Source of the DNA: Bacteroidales bacterium
Lineage (GTDB): Bacteria > Bacteroidota > Bacteroidia > Bacteroidales > UBA10428
Reading direction: 5' to 3'
DNA length: 64,000 nt
NCBI GenBank assembly: GCA_016928305.1
Contig: JAFGKY010000013.1
Span: forward strand, 1-64,000
The translations under genes and the position numbers were made by a program. This document shows, one piece after another, positions 46,753-55,883 of the stretch (position 1 is the stretch's first letter; every line of letters starts with the position of its first letter). The notes beneath the pieces were generated by a model. It did no database searches. It saw only the letters and a list, made by a program, of their open reading frames with translations, and was not told where the DNA came from.

Positions 46753-47833
46753 TCCCAGTATTTTAATCGTGGATGATATGCCTAAAAATATTCAGCTTTT
46801 AGGCAGTATCCTGAAGAATGAATCTATCGATATAGAATTTGCCACCAGTGGAAAAGAGGCATTGGAATGGCTACAGTCAAGACATTTCGATCTGGTATTG
46901 CTTGATATTATGATGCCGGAGATGGATGGCTTTGAAGTGTGCAGGAAAATCAAGGAAAATCCGGATACAACCGATATCGCTGTAATTTTTATCACGGCAA
47001 AGACCGATATTCAGAGTGTTATTCAGGGATTTGAGATCGGAGCCGTTGATTACCTGACGAAACCTTTTAATAAAAATGAACTAGTCGCCAGGGTCAGAAC
47101 ACACCTGACACTGCAGCGGCAGAAAAGAATGCTGGAACAGAATAATGCACTGAAAAACAAGATCTTTTCTATCATCGGCCACGACTTACGTAATCCAGTT
47201 GGAAACATTAAGACATACATCGATGCATTTCTTATCTCAGGAATGGAAGTAAGCGATGAGGTCAGATTCTTGCTGAAAGATGTTTCAATTCTCTCTGAAC
47301 AAGCTTTTTCCTTGCTTGATAACCTGTTGCTTTGGGCTAAAAACCAGTCGGGGGTCTTAACAAGTAAACCCGTCAGAACAGATATCACTGAAATCATAAA
47401 CAATGCAGTTCATATGGTTCAGAATCAGGCTGACAATAAAATGATCTCTATTCATAAACTTCCGATGAAAAAAATGGAAGCCTTTTTTGATCCCGAGCAA
47501 ATTGCCATAGTCCTTCGCAACCTCTTATGGAATGCAGTGAAATTTACCCCGAAAGGAGGAGAAATTTTTGTCAGTGCTGATATAGTAAGTGACAGAGACA
47601 AATCTTTTGTCAACGTTGAAGTTATTGACAATGGAATAGGTATTAACACTGAAGATCAGAAAAAACTGTTTGATTCACGTCATCATTATACTACTTACGG
47701 AACCAATAACGAAAAGGGATCAGGATTAGGTCTTCATCTTTGCAGGGAGTTCATAGAGATGAATGGAGGATCGATTGGGGTTCACAGTGAACCGGGCAAG
47801 GGAAGCACATTTTTCTTTGCACTCCCGATATAG
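46739..47833 (+). CDS. Receiver-histidine kinase protein
   Basis: A 364-residue protein beginning with a receiver domain (ILIVDDMPKN; Asp in LVLLDIMMPEMDG; YLTKPF). A HisKA-type domain (SIIGHDLRNPVGNIK) and an HATPase domain with GSGLGLHLCREF follow. The order receiver-then-kinase, as in soluble Bacteroidota signal relays, suggests it is phosphorylated by the preceding kinase and then controls another pathway. I start at ATG 46739, overlapping the previous stop by 14 bp; the frame upstream lies inside the other gene. It has no DNA-binding output. Confidence 0.88.
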   Translation: MNSADPSILIVDDMPKNIQLLGSILKNESIDIEFATSGKEALEWLQSRHFDLVLLDIMMPEMDGFEVCRKIKENPDTTDIAVIFITAKTDIQSVIQGFEIGAVDYLTKPFNKNELVARVRTHLTLQRQKRMLEQNNALKNKIFSIIGHDLRNPVGNIKTYIDAFLISGMEVSDEVRFLLKDVSILSEQAFSLLDNLLLWAKNQSGVLTSKPVRTDITEIINNAVHMVQNQADNKMISIHKLPMKKMEAFFDPEQIAIVLRNLLWNAVKFTPKGGEIFVSADIVSDRDKSFVNVEVIDNGIGINTEDQKKLFDSRHHYTTYGTNNEKGSGLGLHLCREFIEMNGGSIGVHSEPGKGSTFFFALPI

Positions 47834-48023
47834 CCTTTATAGATTTTTCAGTTTATTGGCCTGCATACCTTTCATTTGAGTTTATTTGTGTCTTTTCACA
47901 AGCTTCTTTTAACCCGATCATTCTGCTTTTTACCGGTTTCTTTCCCACGTTCACCGAATTCCGGAATGAGAATGATTACATCTTCAATACTTTTAATGCA
48001 GAATTGTTAAACATCTAATTCAA

Positions 48024-48560
48024 ATGAAAATGAGCAGCAGTGTTTTTTGGGGAATTATTCTGATCCTCATCGGATTAAGCCTTATATTAAAGGTGGCTTT
48101 TAACGTGGACTTTCCTTTTTTTAAGTTATTATTTGCCTTTTTCCTGATATACCTGGGAATACGGATCTTTATTGGAAAGGATTTCCGTTTATTTTCCGAG
48201 GTAAATGATGAACAAACGGTGATCTTCAGCCATCGTACGATCACACATGTGGAAAACGGAAGAGAGTATAATATAATTTTCGGATATGGAGTATTTGATT
48301 TACGTAAATTACAATATTCTCAGGATGAGCAACTAAGTATCAAGCTGAACACAGTTTTTGGCAACACTGAAATGTTGATTAACGATACCCTTCCATTGGA
48401 AATTGAAGCTCATACTGTTTTTGCAGGATGCAAGATGCCCGATGGGAACGCTACCGCATTCGGAGAGGCAAAATACAGGGATACAAGCAATAGCAATGTA
48501 CCGCTTTTAAGAATTGAATCCAATACGATCTTCGGAGGTTTCCTGGCAAGGAAACTGTAG
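48024..48560 (+). CDS. LiaF-like membrane protein
   Basis: A 178-residue protein. Two N-terminal transmembrane segments (about 8-26 and 31-50) are followed by an extracytoplasmic or cytoplasmic beta domain resembling the LiaF/DUF2154 cell-wall-stress domain (VFGNTEMLINDTLPLEIEAHTVFAGCKMP, with repeated VFG/TIFGG units). In Firmicutes LiaF controls a cell-envelope stress kinase; here no LiaRS is adjacent, so the role is undefined. It is convergent with arfB across a hairpin. Confidence 0.7.
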   Translation: MKMSSSVFWGIILILIGLSLILKVAFNVDFPFFKLLFAFFLIYLGIRIFIGKDFRLFSEVNDEQTVIFSHRTITHVENGREYNIIFGYGVFDLRKLQYSQDEQLSIKLNTVFGNTEMLINDTLPLEIEAHTVFAGCKMPDGNATAFGEAKYRDTSNSNVPLLRIESNTIFGGFLARKL

Positions 48561-48606
48561 ATAGGAACTGAGAACATGAAAATCTGCCAGGCAGTCGATT
48601 GTTTTT

Positions 48607-48658
48607 ATTGTGCAACACAGCTCTATTTATGATATTTATAAACAGAGTGTTGCACAAT
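48607..48658. terminator. Long hairpin between convergent genes
   Basis: An inverted repeat of about 20 bp with ATTGTGCAACAC / GTGTTGCACAAT arms and an inner TATTTAT/ATAAACA part, broken by a 3-base bulge and one mismatch. It lies between the LiaF-like and arfB genes and could stop transcription from both sides. It may also be a remnant repeat. Confidence 0.6.
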
Positions 48659-48689
48659 GTTTTCTATAAGTGTAATCTTATTTCATGTA

Positions 48690-49166
48690 TCACCAGGCTG
48701 GTTTTTTACGTAAAGTCTTTTTAACGGCTTTTTTCCTTTTTGTTTCCAGACGTTCCTCAATTGAAGCAAGAGTGCGTTTTGTAGGCTTCCTTACTTTTTT
48801 AGGCAGCAGGGCTTTATTAAGCATACGATAAAACATATCGGCTGTTACCTGTTTGTTTTTATGCTGCGATCGTTCAGATTGTGATGTGATAATCAGATAC
48901 CCGCTTTCAGTCAATTTTTTCTTCAACCTTGCCATCACCAGCTCTTTCTCAGCATCTGTCAGAAGGCTGGAAGAAGCCGGATGAAAACGTAGCTCTACTT
49001 TTGAACATACTTTGTTTACATGCTGACCTCCCGGGCCCTGGCTTTTTGAAGCACTGAAATGCAATTCATTGCTGAAATCCCTGCCAGCTATAGCAGTTAA
49101 TACTATTTTCTTTTTTCTTTTCACTTCTTTTTTGCTCGTGAAAAAAACCTGAAAGGATTGACTCAT
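48690..49166 (-). CDS. arfB: Alternative ribosome-rescue factor ArfB
   Basis: A 158-residue peptidyl-tRNA hydrolase that frees stalled ribosomes. The RF-type GGQ motif is in SKSQGPGGQHVNK. The C-terminal basic tail that enters the mRNA channel is present (RKPTKRTLASIEERLETKRKKAVKKTLRKK region). I use the ATG at 49166; a GTG at 49172 would add two residues. The N-terminus is about 15 residues longer than the E. coli protein. Standard housekeeping gene. Confidence 0.92.
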   Translation of the reverse strand: MSQSFQVFFTSKKEVKRKKKIVLTAIAGRDFSNELHFSASKSQGPGGQHVNKVCSKVELRFHPASSSLLTDAEKELVMARLKKKLTESGYLIITSQSERSQHKNKQVTADMFYRMLNKALLPKKVRKPTKRTLASIEERLETKRKKAVKKTLRKKPAW

Positions 49167-49277
49167 AAACACCCGCTTCTAATATATGGAAATCCTATCA
49201 GGGTATAATTATTATAAAAGATAATATTAAGGATAATAATTGTATTTTTGCCGATCTGATAATTTAACATACATCCT

Positions 49278-49718
49278 ATGAAACATGCTGAAATCCATAC
49301 TGAAAAAGGTGTTATGAAAGTTAAATTCTTTGAACAGGATGCGCCCAACACCGTTGCTAATTTTATCAAGCTTTCCCGGCAAGGATTCTACGATGGTTTA
49401 ACGTTTCATCGTGTTATTCCCGATTTTGTCATTCAGGGAGGTTGTCCTTTAGGAACCGGCGCGGGCGGACCGGGATTTACCATAAAATGTGAACTTGATG
49501 GAGACCATCAGTATCACGACAGAGGTGTATTATCAATGGCACATGCAGGAAAGGACACAGGGGGATCACAATTTTTTATATGTCACAACCGCAACAATAC
49601 CCGACATCTTGACCGGAAACATACTTGTTTTGGTAAGGTGTATGAAGGTTTGGAGGTCGTGGATAAGATACGCCAGGGCGACAGGATGGAAAAAATTATC
49701 ATTACCGAAGAGGAATAA
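49278..49718 (+). CDS. Cyclophilin-type peptidyl-prolyl isomerase
   Basis: A 146-residue cytoplasmic cyclophilin (PpiB type) with the signature [19 protein letters not shown] and GSQFFICHN. It catalyses cis-trans isomerisation at proline. No signal peptide. A -7-like TATTTTTG lies at 49243-49250. The LRR gene follows with its start 91 bp downstream; a longer reading of that ORF starting inside the cyclophilin gene is not credible. Confidence 0.92.
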   Translation: MKHAEIHTEKGVMKVKFFEQDAPNTVANFIKLSRQGFYDGLTFHRVIPDFVIQGGCPLGTGAGGPGFTIKCELDGDHQYHDRGVLSMAHAGKDTGGSQFFICHNRNNTRHLDRKHTCFGKVYEGLEVVDKIRQGDRMEKIIITEEE

Positions 49719-49809
49719 AATTACAGGAATACCATGGGAAGGGCATTTGAATTCCGTAAGGTCGGAATACTTAAAAGTTGATATTTCAATTTATGGAAGA
49801 TGGAATTGT

Positions 49810-50706
49810 ATGGAAACAAGAGACCTGTATATTAAACTTAAAGAGGCTTATTCCAATCAGAACCTCACACGGATTACCATAACACTTATAAACTTATACA
49901 AGGAAAAACAATTTGGGATTTTGGCAAAAATTGCTGAAATAATAAATGAAACACATGCCATTGAAATTGATCCTGAAGCCCGATATTTCTCAAAACTGAT
50001 GATGCTTTATCATCCTGATCGAGGGAACTTTCACCGGCAGGAGATAGACAGGCTGGTCACCATTAATGATTACAACGGATTGTCTTCCTATGTTCATATT
50101 CTTTCAATGGAAAGCATTGAAGAGATTGCCGTTACGCTGGGAAATTTTGAAGATATTGATTATTCTCCGGTATATGAATGGGATATTAATACCGATGACT
50201 TCATTATCATTACCGAAGATGAAAAGCCACAACAGGAGAAGAAATACCGTGGGGCAAAAAAATCCAGAGGTATTTCTTTTTATGATGCTTATAAGATCAG
50301 AATGTATGGCAATACCCACGTTGAATTTCTGCCTCATTATCTGGAGGATATCGAAGAATTTGAACTGGCTCATTCGGGGATCGATGATCTTGATGGGGTA
50401 CAATATTGTATACACGCTGTTTCCCTGAATCTGTCCGGTAATTCAATCGAGGATATTTCAAGGCTATGGGGACTGAAGCAATTGCTGGAAATTGATCTTT
50501 CTGATAACAAGATTTCCGACGTGGATACCTTATCGAACCTGAAAAATCTGCGGACTTTAAACCTTTCCAATAATACGATCAGTGATATTTCATCTTTAAT
50601 GAATCTTGAGAATCTTGAATATCTTGATATTTCGGGGATAAAAGCACCTCATGATCAGATCAGGGTGCTTGAGGAACTCGGTATCACTGTAATTAGAAAT
50701 CAATGA
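49810..50706 (+). CDS. Leucine-rich repeat protein
   Basis: A 298-residue protein. The N-terminal ~180 residues are helical and unrecognised. From about residue 200 there are LRR units of the bacterial SDS22-like kind (SLNLSGNSIEDISRLWGL, EIDLSDNKISDVDTLSNL, TLNLSNNTISDISSLMNL), ending in a partial repeat. I use ATG 49810; the open frame reaches back to 49489 but overlaps the cyclophilin in a different frame with unlikely composition. LRRs suggest protein binding; no signal peptide is visible. Confidence 0.75.
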   Translation: METRDLYIKLKEAYSNQNLTRITITLINLYKEKQFGILAKIAEIINETHAIEIDPEARYFSKLMMLYHPDRGNFHRQEIDRLVTINDYNGLSSYVHILSMESIEEIAVTLGNFEDIDYSPVYEWDINTDDFIIITEDEKPQQEKKYRGAKKSRGISFYDAYKIRMYGNTHVEFLPHYLEDIEEFELAHSGIDDLDGVQYCIHAVSLNLSGNSIEDISRLWGLKQLLEIDLSDNKISDVDTLSNLKNLRTLNLSNNTISDISSLMNLENLEYLDISGIKAPHDQIRVLEELGITVIRNQ

Positions 50707-50969
50707 ATTTGCATTCAAACCATGAGATGCTGGTCATTTGGACATGGATCCCTGGTTCATTCATGCTATCAGTTTATTTTGTTTTCAAAATGACTATCGG
50801 ATGATACTGCAAGGTAAAAGGATTCTTTGACAATCGATAGCTTAAAGACCTGGATACTATCTTATGAGGGTAATAATTATTAAATAAAAAATCTCGCATC
50901 GGATAAATACCTGTTTCCCCTATATAACAGCCTGAGCAGTTTTTTATCATCTGATGAACAATCTATATT

Positions 50970-51371
50970 TCAAGGGCTTGCCTTCAGACGCTTCTGAAGT
51001 TGTTCCTGCAGCCATTTAATGGCTGCATCTTCACTGGTGAAAAGGCGGGTGGGAACTTTCGGCTGACTGAATTTCAGATATAGATTTGCAAAGTAACTCG
51101 AGATTTTTGAATCTACGATTATGGCTGTGCCGGCTACATGCGCCCGATATTGAGCAGCAGCGTATGCACGGGTTTTTGAATCAATGAACATCATATTTCG
51201 GATATCAATCAGGTTTGCACATAACCTGTTTCCGTTCCATGTATCTCCCACTTTGGTCATTTTTTCCAGTGTGTCCATGTCGAGAGAACAGTTGTTTATA
51301 GCAGTATACCGGTAAATCTGATCATCTCCCTGGATAACCTTGATCTTATCATTAATAACAGTACTTTGCAT
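50970..51371 (-). CDS. Hypothetical protein, possibly STAS/SpoIIAA-like
   Basis: A 133-residue soluble protein with alternating strands and helices (RLCANLIDIRNMMFIDSKTRAYAA, FTSEDAAIKWL). This is reminiscent of the STAS/SpoIIAA-like fold found in anti-anti-sigma factors of Bacteroidota (the DUF7793 type). No conserved Ser for phosphorylation is obvious. A SpoIIE-type phosphatase is encoded 20 kb away, but no direct link is shown. Confidence 0.5.
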   Translation of the reverse strand: MQSTVINDKIKVIQGDDQIYRYTAINNCSLDMDTLEKMTKVGDTWNGNRLCANLIDIRNMMFIDSKTRAYAAAQYRAHVAGTAIIVDSKISSYFANLYLKFSQPKVPTRLFTSEDAAIKWLQEQLQKRLKASP

Positions 51372-51544
51372 ACAAATAAGTTAAGAAGTTCGAAAATAGA
51401 TATTTTTTTTATACCAGGAAAATCCCTATTGGAAAATATTAGATTTGTTGTATCAACCGCACTAATATGCATTTGAATATAAATAAATAGGTTTGTATAA
51501 CAACCTTTATGCAAATGATTTGTTTCACATGTAAAATACATGGA

Positions 51545-52195
51545 ATGAAGCCAAAAATATTTTTTGTTTTTATTACAGTTTTCTATTTTCACTATTCCTG
51601 TTCACAAAACAATAATCGTGAAGAATATTATAAAACCGGACAACTTATGAGTGCACAATTTGATACTGCAACTTTTGGAGCGGGCTGCTATTGGTGTGTT
51701 GAAGCTATATTCCAGCGACTTGAAGGTGTAATATCCGTAGTGTCGGGATTTTCCGGAGGCCATGTTAAGAATCCTTCCTATAGGGAGGTCTGTACAGGCA
51801 TAACAGGGCATGCCGAGGTATGTCAGATTACCTTCGATCCTTCCATTATCAGTTATGTTGAGCTGTTGGAGGTATTCTGGAAAACCCATGATCCTACTAC
51901 GCTCAACCGACAGGGTAACGATGTAGGCACACAATATCGTTCAGCTATATTTTATCACACTAAAGAACAACAAAGACTTGCCCTGGAAATGAAAAAAGAA
52001 CTTGATGCAGCGCAAATTTGGAATGATTCTATCGTCACTGAGATTGTACCTTTTAATGTTTTTTACAGGGCTAAAGATTATCATCAGGACTATTATAACC
52101 AGAATAAATCCCAGCCATATTGCACCTTCGTAATTACACCAAAAATTGAGAAATTTGAAAAGGTCTTTAAGGATAAGATTGTAAAAAATCCATAA
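51545..52195 (+). CDS. msrA: Peptide-methionine (S)-S-oxide reductase, lipoprotein form
   Basis: A 216-residue MsrA with the catalytic Cys in GAGCYWCVEA, and the substrate and active-site segments SGGHVKNPSYREVCTG and HDPTTLNRQGNDVGTQYRS. The N-terminus from the ATG at 51545 is a lipoprotein signal peptide (FVFITVFYFHYSCSQ; lipid-modified Cys in HYSC). It therefore repairs oxidised methionine in envelope proteins. A longer start at 51509 is possible but would put charged residues before the signal. Confidence 0.9.
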   Translation: MKPKIFFVFITVFYFHYSCSQNNNREEYYKTGQLMSAQFDTATFGAGCYWCVEAIFQRLEGVISVVSGFSGGHVKNPSYREVCTGITGHAEVCQITFDPSIISYVELLEVFWKTHDPTTLNRQGNDVGTQYRSAIFYHTKEQQRLALEMKKELDAAQIWNDSIVTEIVPFNVFYRAKDYHQDYYNQNKSQPYCTFVITPKIEKFEKVFKDKIVKNP

Positions 52196-52245
52196 AATTC
52201 TTTTCAGTTTTTTGCAGGGTGGATTTCAAATCAACACAACCTGAC

Positions 52246-52253
52246 TATCTTTG
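52246..52253 (+). promoter_or_regulatory. -7 box of the cytochrome c biogenesis gene
   Basis: TATCTTTG fits TAnnTTTG. Transcription would start near 52258-52260, which favours the ATG at 52280 over the one at 52265. A TTTC at 52224-52227 is the only candidate -33. Confidence 0.4.
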
Positions 52254-52279
52254 ATTTATCCACAATGATGATACCCTGT

Positions 52280-55200
52280 ATGAAAAAACTGATTTCTTTT
52301 CTTTCTTCTCCCTGGTTCATGACCACAATCATTGTTATTTTCTTTATATCCATTGCAACGGCCACATTCATTGAATACAATTTAGGTACTGCCACTGCGC
52401 GAGCTCTTATATATGATGCCGCCTGGTTCTACCTTCTTCTGTTATTTGTCTGCATGAGTCTAATTGTCTCCATTATTAAGCACAAACTTTATCAGAGAAA
52501 AAAATTTACTGTATTTGTTTTTCATATCGGCTTTGTTGTGATTATTGTCGGAGCCGGTATAACCCGGTTTACAGGTTCCGAAGGTTCAATGATGATAAGA
52601 GAAGGGGAGGCTGCAGATTGGTTTTTCTGCGATAAGGATAGACTTACACTCTCTGTAATGGATGAAGGCAGGTCGGTTACTGTTTCAAAAGCAATTACCC
52701 ATCGTACTTATGGTAAGAAAAAGCATTTTATCAAAATGAACTTTGAACAACAGAAAATAATGATATGGATATTGCAATACCTGTCTGATGCTGTGCAACG
52801 GCCAGTTTCCTTTCCGGGGGGAGCGCCAATGGCTGAACTGGTCGTGTCGGATGGAGAAACACGTGATAAAATTATCCTTCAAAGGAGCGAAATCCAAAGG
52901 GTAGGAAAACTTGTTTTTGCTTTTGAAGAAGAGGATATTCATAAGGCTGATATACACCTTTTTCAAAAGGAGGACAGGTTATACTTTACATCTGATTTTG
53001 AAGTGGAACAAATATCCATGACCGATCACACCGGACAGCGGTTACCGGCTGACAGCATTCATGCATTTGAGACACGGCAATTGTATTATTTCGGAGGACA
53101 TGCGGTTGTGCTTACAAATTATTACCCAAAAGGAAGGATAATTGCTGCTATGGATCAGCATCAAAACAACTCTAACGGAAGAGATGCATTGTTGATCCGC
53201 ATAGAGAAGGATACAGCCCGGAGAGAGGTGCTGGTATGGAAAGATACTGATGGATTTACTGGTCATAGTGCTGTTGCTATCGGAGATGAGAAATTCCGGA
53301 TTTCTTTTGGTCCCGGGAAGATAAAACTTCCTTTCAGATTATACCTGAAGGATTTTCACATTGAACGATATCCCGGATCCAAAAGTCCTTCCTGGTACGA
53401 AAGCAAGGTCATTGTGCAGGACAGCATCAACGGAATGAATGAATGCAAAAAAATATACATGAATAATGTTCTCCGTTACAAAGGATACCGGTTTTATCAA
53501 TCTTCCTATGATAACGATGAAAAAGGCACGGTTTTATCAGTGAATCATGATATTGCAGGTACACTTGTTACTTATGCCGGTTACCTGTTAATGACACTGG
53601 GCATGGTCATTAGCCTGATTAACAGGAACAGCCGGTTTCGGCGTCTTGCAAGAGAAACCGTTGCTATTAGCCGGCTAAAAAAAATGCTTTCACTGCTGAC
53701 TTTGTTTACATTGATTTCACTTACCAGTCCTGCACAAAAGCAACATGAAAAACAACTTAAACCAGTGGATGGGACACATGCTACGGAGTTTGGAAAGTTA
53801 TTAATCCAGGATGTCGGAGGCCGGATTGAGCCCGTTAATACAATGAGTTCACAGGTTTTACGAAAGTTTTACCGGAAGGATAAATACAGGGGAATGAGTG
53901 CTGACCAGGTAATACTGGGTATGATAATTGAACCTGATGTCTGGCAGCATGAACCTATAATACGAACAAGACGTCCACTGATAAAGGAGATTTCAGGAAA
54001 CATTGACAATTATCTCTCTTTTTCTTCCTTTTTCAATGGTTCTGGCTATTTATTGCAGCCTTATGTTGAAAATGCTTACCGAAAAAAGCCGGCTTACAGG
54101 AGCAAATTCGATAATGAAATCATACGGCTTGATGAACGGATTAATATCATGTACCTTGTTTTTACAGGAGACCTTCTCCGTATCTTTCCAAAACGCGGTG
54201 ACAGCACCTTATCCTGGTATGCACCTTCTTACATTAACTCGCATTTTGATTCTACCGGATCTGTACTTGTGCAGGACCTTTTCCCCAATTATGTTACTGC
54301 TTGCAGGAAAAGTCTGTTATCAGGGAACTGGAAAGAAGCAGACAGGTATTTAACCGCAATGGCAAATTATCAGCGGGAATACGGATCATCCATTATTCCT
54401 CCGCAAAGGAGAATAAATGCCGAATTATACCTGAACCGATACAATGTTTTCGAAAGAATTGCTTTTGCCTACGGATTGGTCGGATCTGTTCTTCTAATAT
54501 ATCAGCTCGTTTGTTTGTTTTACTCAAGGATCAGAAGCCGGATCCCGATTGTGATTGCCATTTCATTTATTCTGATATTATTTACATTACATACAGCGGG
54601 TCTTGTATTTCGCTGGTATGTTTCCGGACATGCTCCTTGGAGCAATGGATACGAAGTTCTGGTTTTCATTGCCTGGGCGTCCGTGATGGCAGGCATAATA
54701 TTTGCTTTCCGCTCAGGTATTGCATTGAGTGTTACATCGGTTTTAGCCTGTCTGATTCTGCATACCGCTCACCTAAGCTGGATGGATCCTCAAATCACCA
54801 ATCTTGTTCCTGTTTTAAAATCCTATTGGCTGGTTTTGCATGTAGCGACCATCACGGTTAGTTATGGTTTTCTTGCACTGGGAACATTCATGGCTTTCAT
54901 TAACCTTTGGCTGATGGTTTTTCAAAACAGACAACGCTTTCAATATATTCAATTGTCTATAGAAGAATTATCCCGCATCATTGAAATGACACTTATTATT
55001 GGTTTGTATTTGCTGGCAATCGGCACATTTCTGGGTGGTGTCTGGGCAAATCAATCATGGGGAAGGTACTGGGGATGGGATCCAAAAGAAACCTGGGCAC
55101 TGGCAACCATTCTGGTATATGCTTTTATTGTTCATATAAGACTGGTCCCTGGACTGAAAGGCCTCTGGTGTTTTAACCTGGCAGCATTGCTGGGATTCAG

Positions 55201-55426
55201 TTCGGTTATTATGACCTACTTCGGAGTCAACTATTACCTTTCGGGCCTTCACTCCTATGCTGCAGGAGATCCTTTGCCGGTACCTGCATTTGTATATTAC
55301 ACCCTGGGCATAATTGCTCTTTTGGCTGTTTCGGCATACTTGAATCAACGTAGGCTTGGCAGACAAATGACCAATGGTGTTTCCAGGCCAATGACATCGC
55401 ATTTTCAAATAGACGATGACAAATAA
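52280..55426 (+). CDS. ccsBA: ResB-CcsA fusion, cytochrome c biogenesis (system II)
   Basis: A 1048-residue inner-membrane protein. The N-terminal part is ResB/CcsB-like with transmembrane segments and a large periplasmic region. The C-terminal part is CcsA with multiple transmembrane segments and the heme-handling WWD-type motif WGRYWGWDPKETW near the end. It attaches heme to CxxCH motifs of c-type cytochromes on the periplasmic side. Fusion of the two subunits is known in Bacteroidota and epsilonproteobacteria. It stands alone here; the cytochromes lie elsewhere. Start chosen by the -7 box. Confidence 0.9.
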   Translation: MKKLISFLSSPWFMTTIIVIFFISIATATFIEYNLGTATARALIYDAAWFYLLLLFVCMSLIVSIIKHKLYQRKKFTVFVFHIGFVVIIVGAGITRFTGSEGSMMIREGEAADWFFCDKDRLTLSVMDEGRSVTVSKAITHRTYGKKKHFIKMNFEQQKIMIWILQYLSDAVQRPVSFPGGAPMAELVVSDGETRDKIILQRSEIQRVGKLVFAFEEEDIHKADIHLFQKEDRLYFTSDFEVEQISMTDHTGQRLPADSIHAFETRQLYYFGGHAVVLTNYYPKGRIIAAMDQHQNNSNGRDALLIRIEKDTARREVLVWKDTDGFTGHSAVAIGDEKFRISFGPGKIKLPFRLYLKDFHIERYPGSKSPSWYESKVIVQDSINGMNECKKIYMNNVLRYKGYRFYQSSYDNDEKGTVLSVNHDIAGTLVTYAGYLLMTLGMVISLINRNSRFRRLARETVAISRLKKMLSLLTLFTLISLTSPAQKQHEKQLKPVDGTHATEFGKLLIQDVGGRIEPVNTMSSQVLRKFYRKDKYRGMSADQVILGMIIEPDVWQHEPIIRTRRPLIKEISGNIDNYLSFSSFFNGSGYLLQPYVENAYRKKPAYRSKFDNEIIRLDERINIMYLVFTGDLLRIFPKRGDSTLSWYAPSYINSHFDSTGSVLVQDLFPNYVTACRKSLLSGNWKEADRYLTAMANYQREYGSSIIPPQRRINAELYLNRYNVFERIAFAYGLVGSVLLIYQLVCLFYSRIRSRIPIVIAISFILILFTLHTAGLVFRWYVSGHAPWSNGYEVLVFIAWASVMAGIIFAFRSGIALSVTSVLACLILHTAHLSWMDPQITNLVPVLKSYWLVLHVATITVSYGFLALGTFMAFINLWLMVFQNRQRFQYIQLSIEELSRIIEMTLIIGLYLLAIGTFLGGVWANQSWGRYWGWDPKETWALATILVYAFIVHIRLVPGLKGLWCFNLAALLGFSSVIMTYFGVNYYLSGLHSYAAGDPLPVPAFVYYTLGIIALLAVSAYLNQRRLGRQMTNGVSRPMTSHFQIDDDK

Positions 55427-55883
55427 AATCAAATATTTTCAAACAATGAAACGGTTTTCACTGTCCGAAGGGATCATCATTGGTTACTGAGTGCGAAAAA
55501 ATGATCAATCCGCTTGCCCTGGAATGTGGGCTGGGAGTATACCTGTATACGCAACCAGACAGTACCTTCAATGAATTCTATTCTGCCAGGGCGTATTCAA
55601 GAATCGGTTCAGGTATATTAGGAAGATAATTTCAGCCATTTCAAATTCTACATTTTTTGGCCTTGTTGTAAACTTTAGTAACTTTAGCCTGTATAATATA
55701 TGAATTTCTTTTAATGAACAAATTACGATTAAATTACACTAACTTTTCTTCGAAAACTAAGTGTAACTAAATCGGGCTAACCTGCTTTAGCATAGAATAA
55801 TCTGTGTTCTTATGAATAGGGCAGGTTAGATTAATATTTAAAAAAGGAATAATTTAGATTATAAAACCTTAAATACAGAAAAC
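55427..55883. other. Intergenic gap with repeat and possible gene remnant
   Basis: A 457-bp gap. 55743-55830 is the second copy of the 88-bp repeat. From about 55501 to 55629 there is a 42-codon ORF (ending LGR, stop TAA) that looks like the end of a protein rather than a full gene; the frame upstream meets a stop soon. It could be a decayed remnant. Confidence 0.35.
55743..55830 (+). repeat. 88-bp structured repeat, copy 2
   Basis: Same orientation as 1-88, with three substitutions: A48G, C51T and T67C in repeat coordinates. The first two fall in the inner stem and turn A-T and C-G pairs into G-U and U-G pairs, so the hairpin is kept if the plus strand is transcribed. The outer 9-bp stem is unchanged. 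It lies 53 bp upstream of the Yip1-like gene. Confidence 0.85.

Noticed and set aside
49489-49809. Long N-terminus for the LRR protein starting inside the cyclophilin gene
   Set aside because: The stretch overlaps cyclophilin coding in another frame; the first sensible ATG is 49810.
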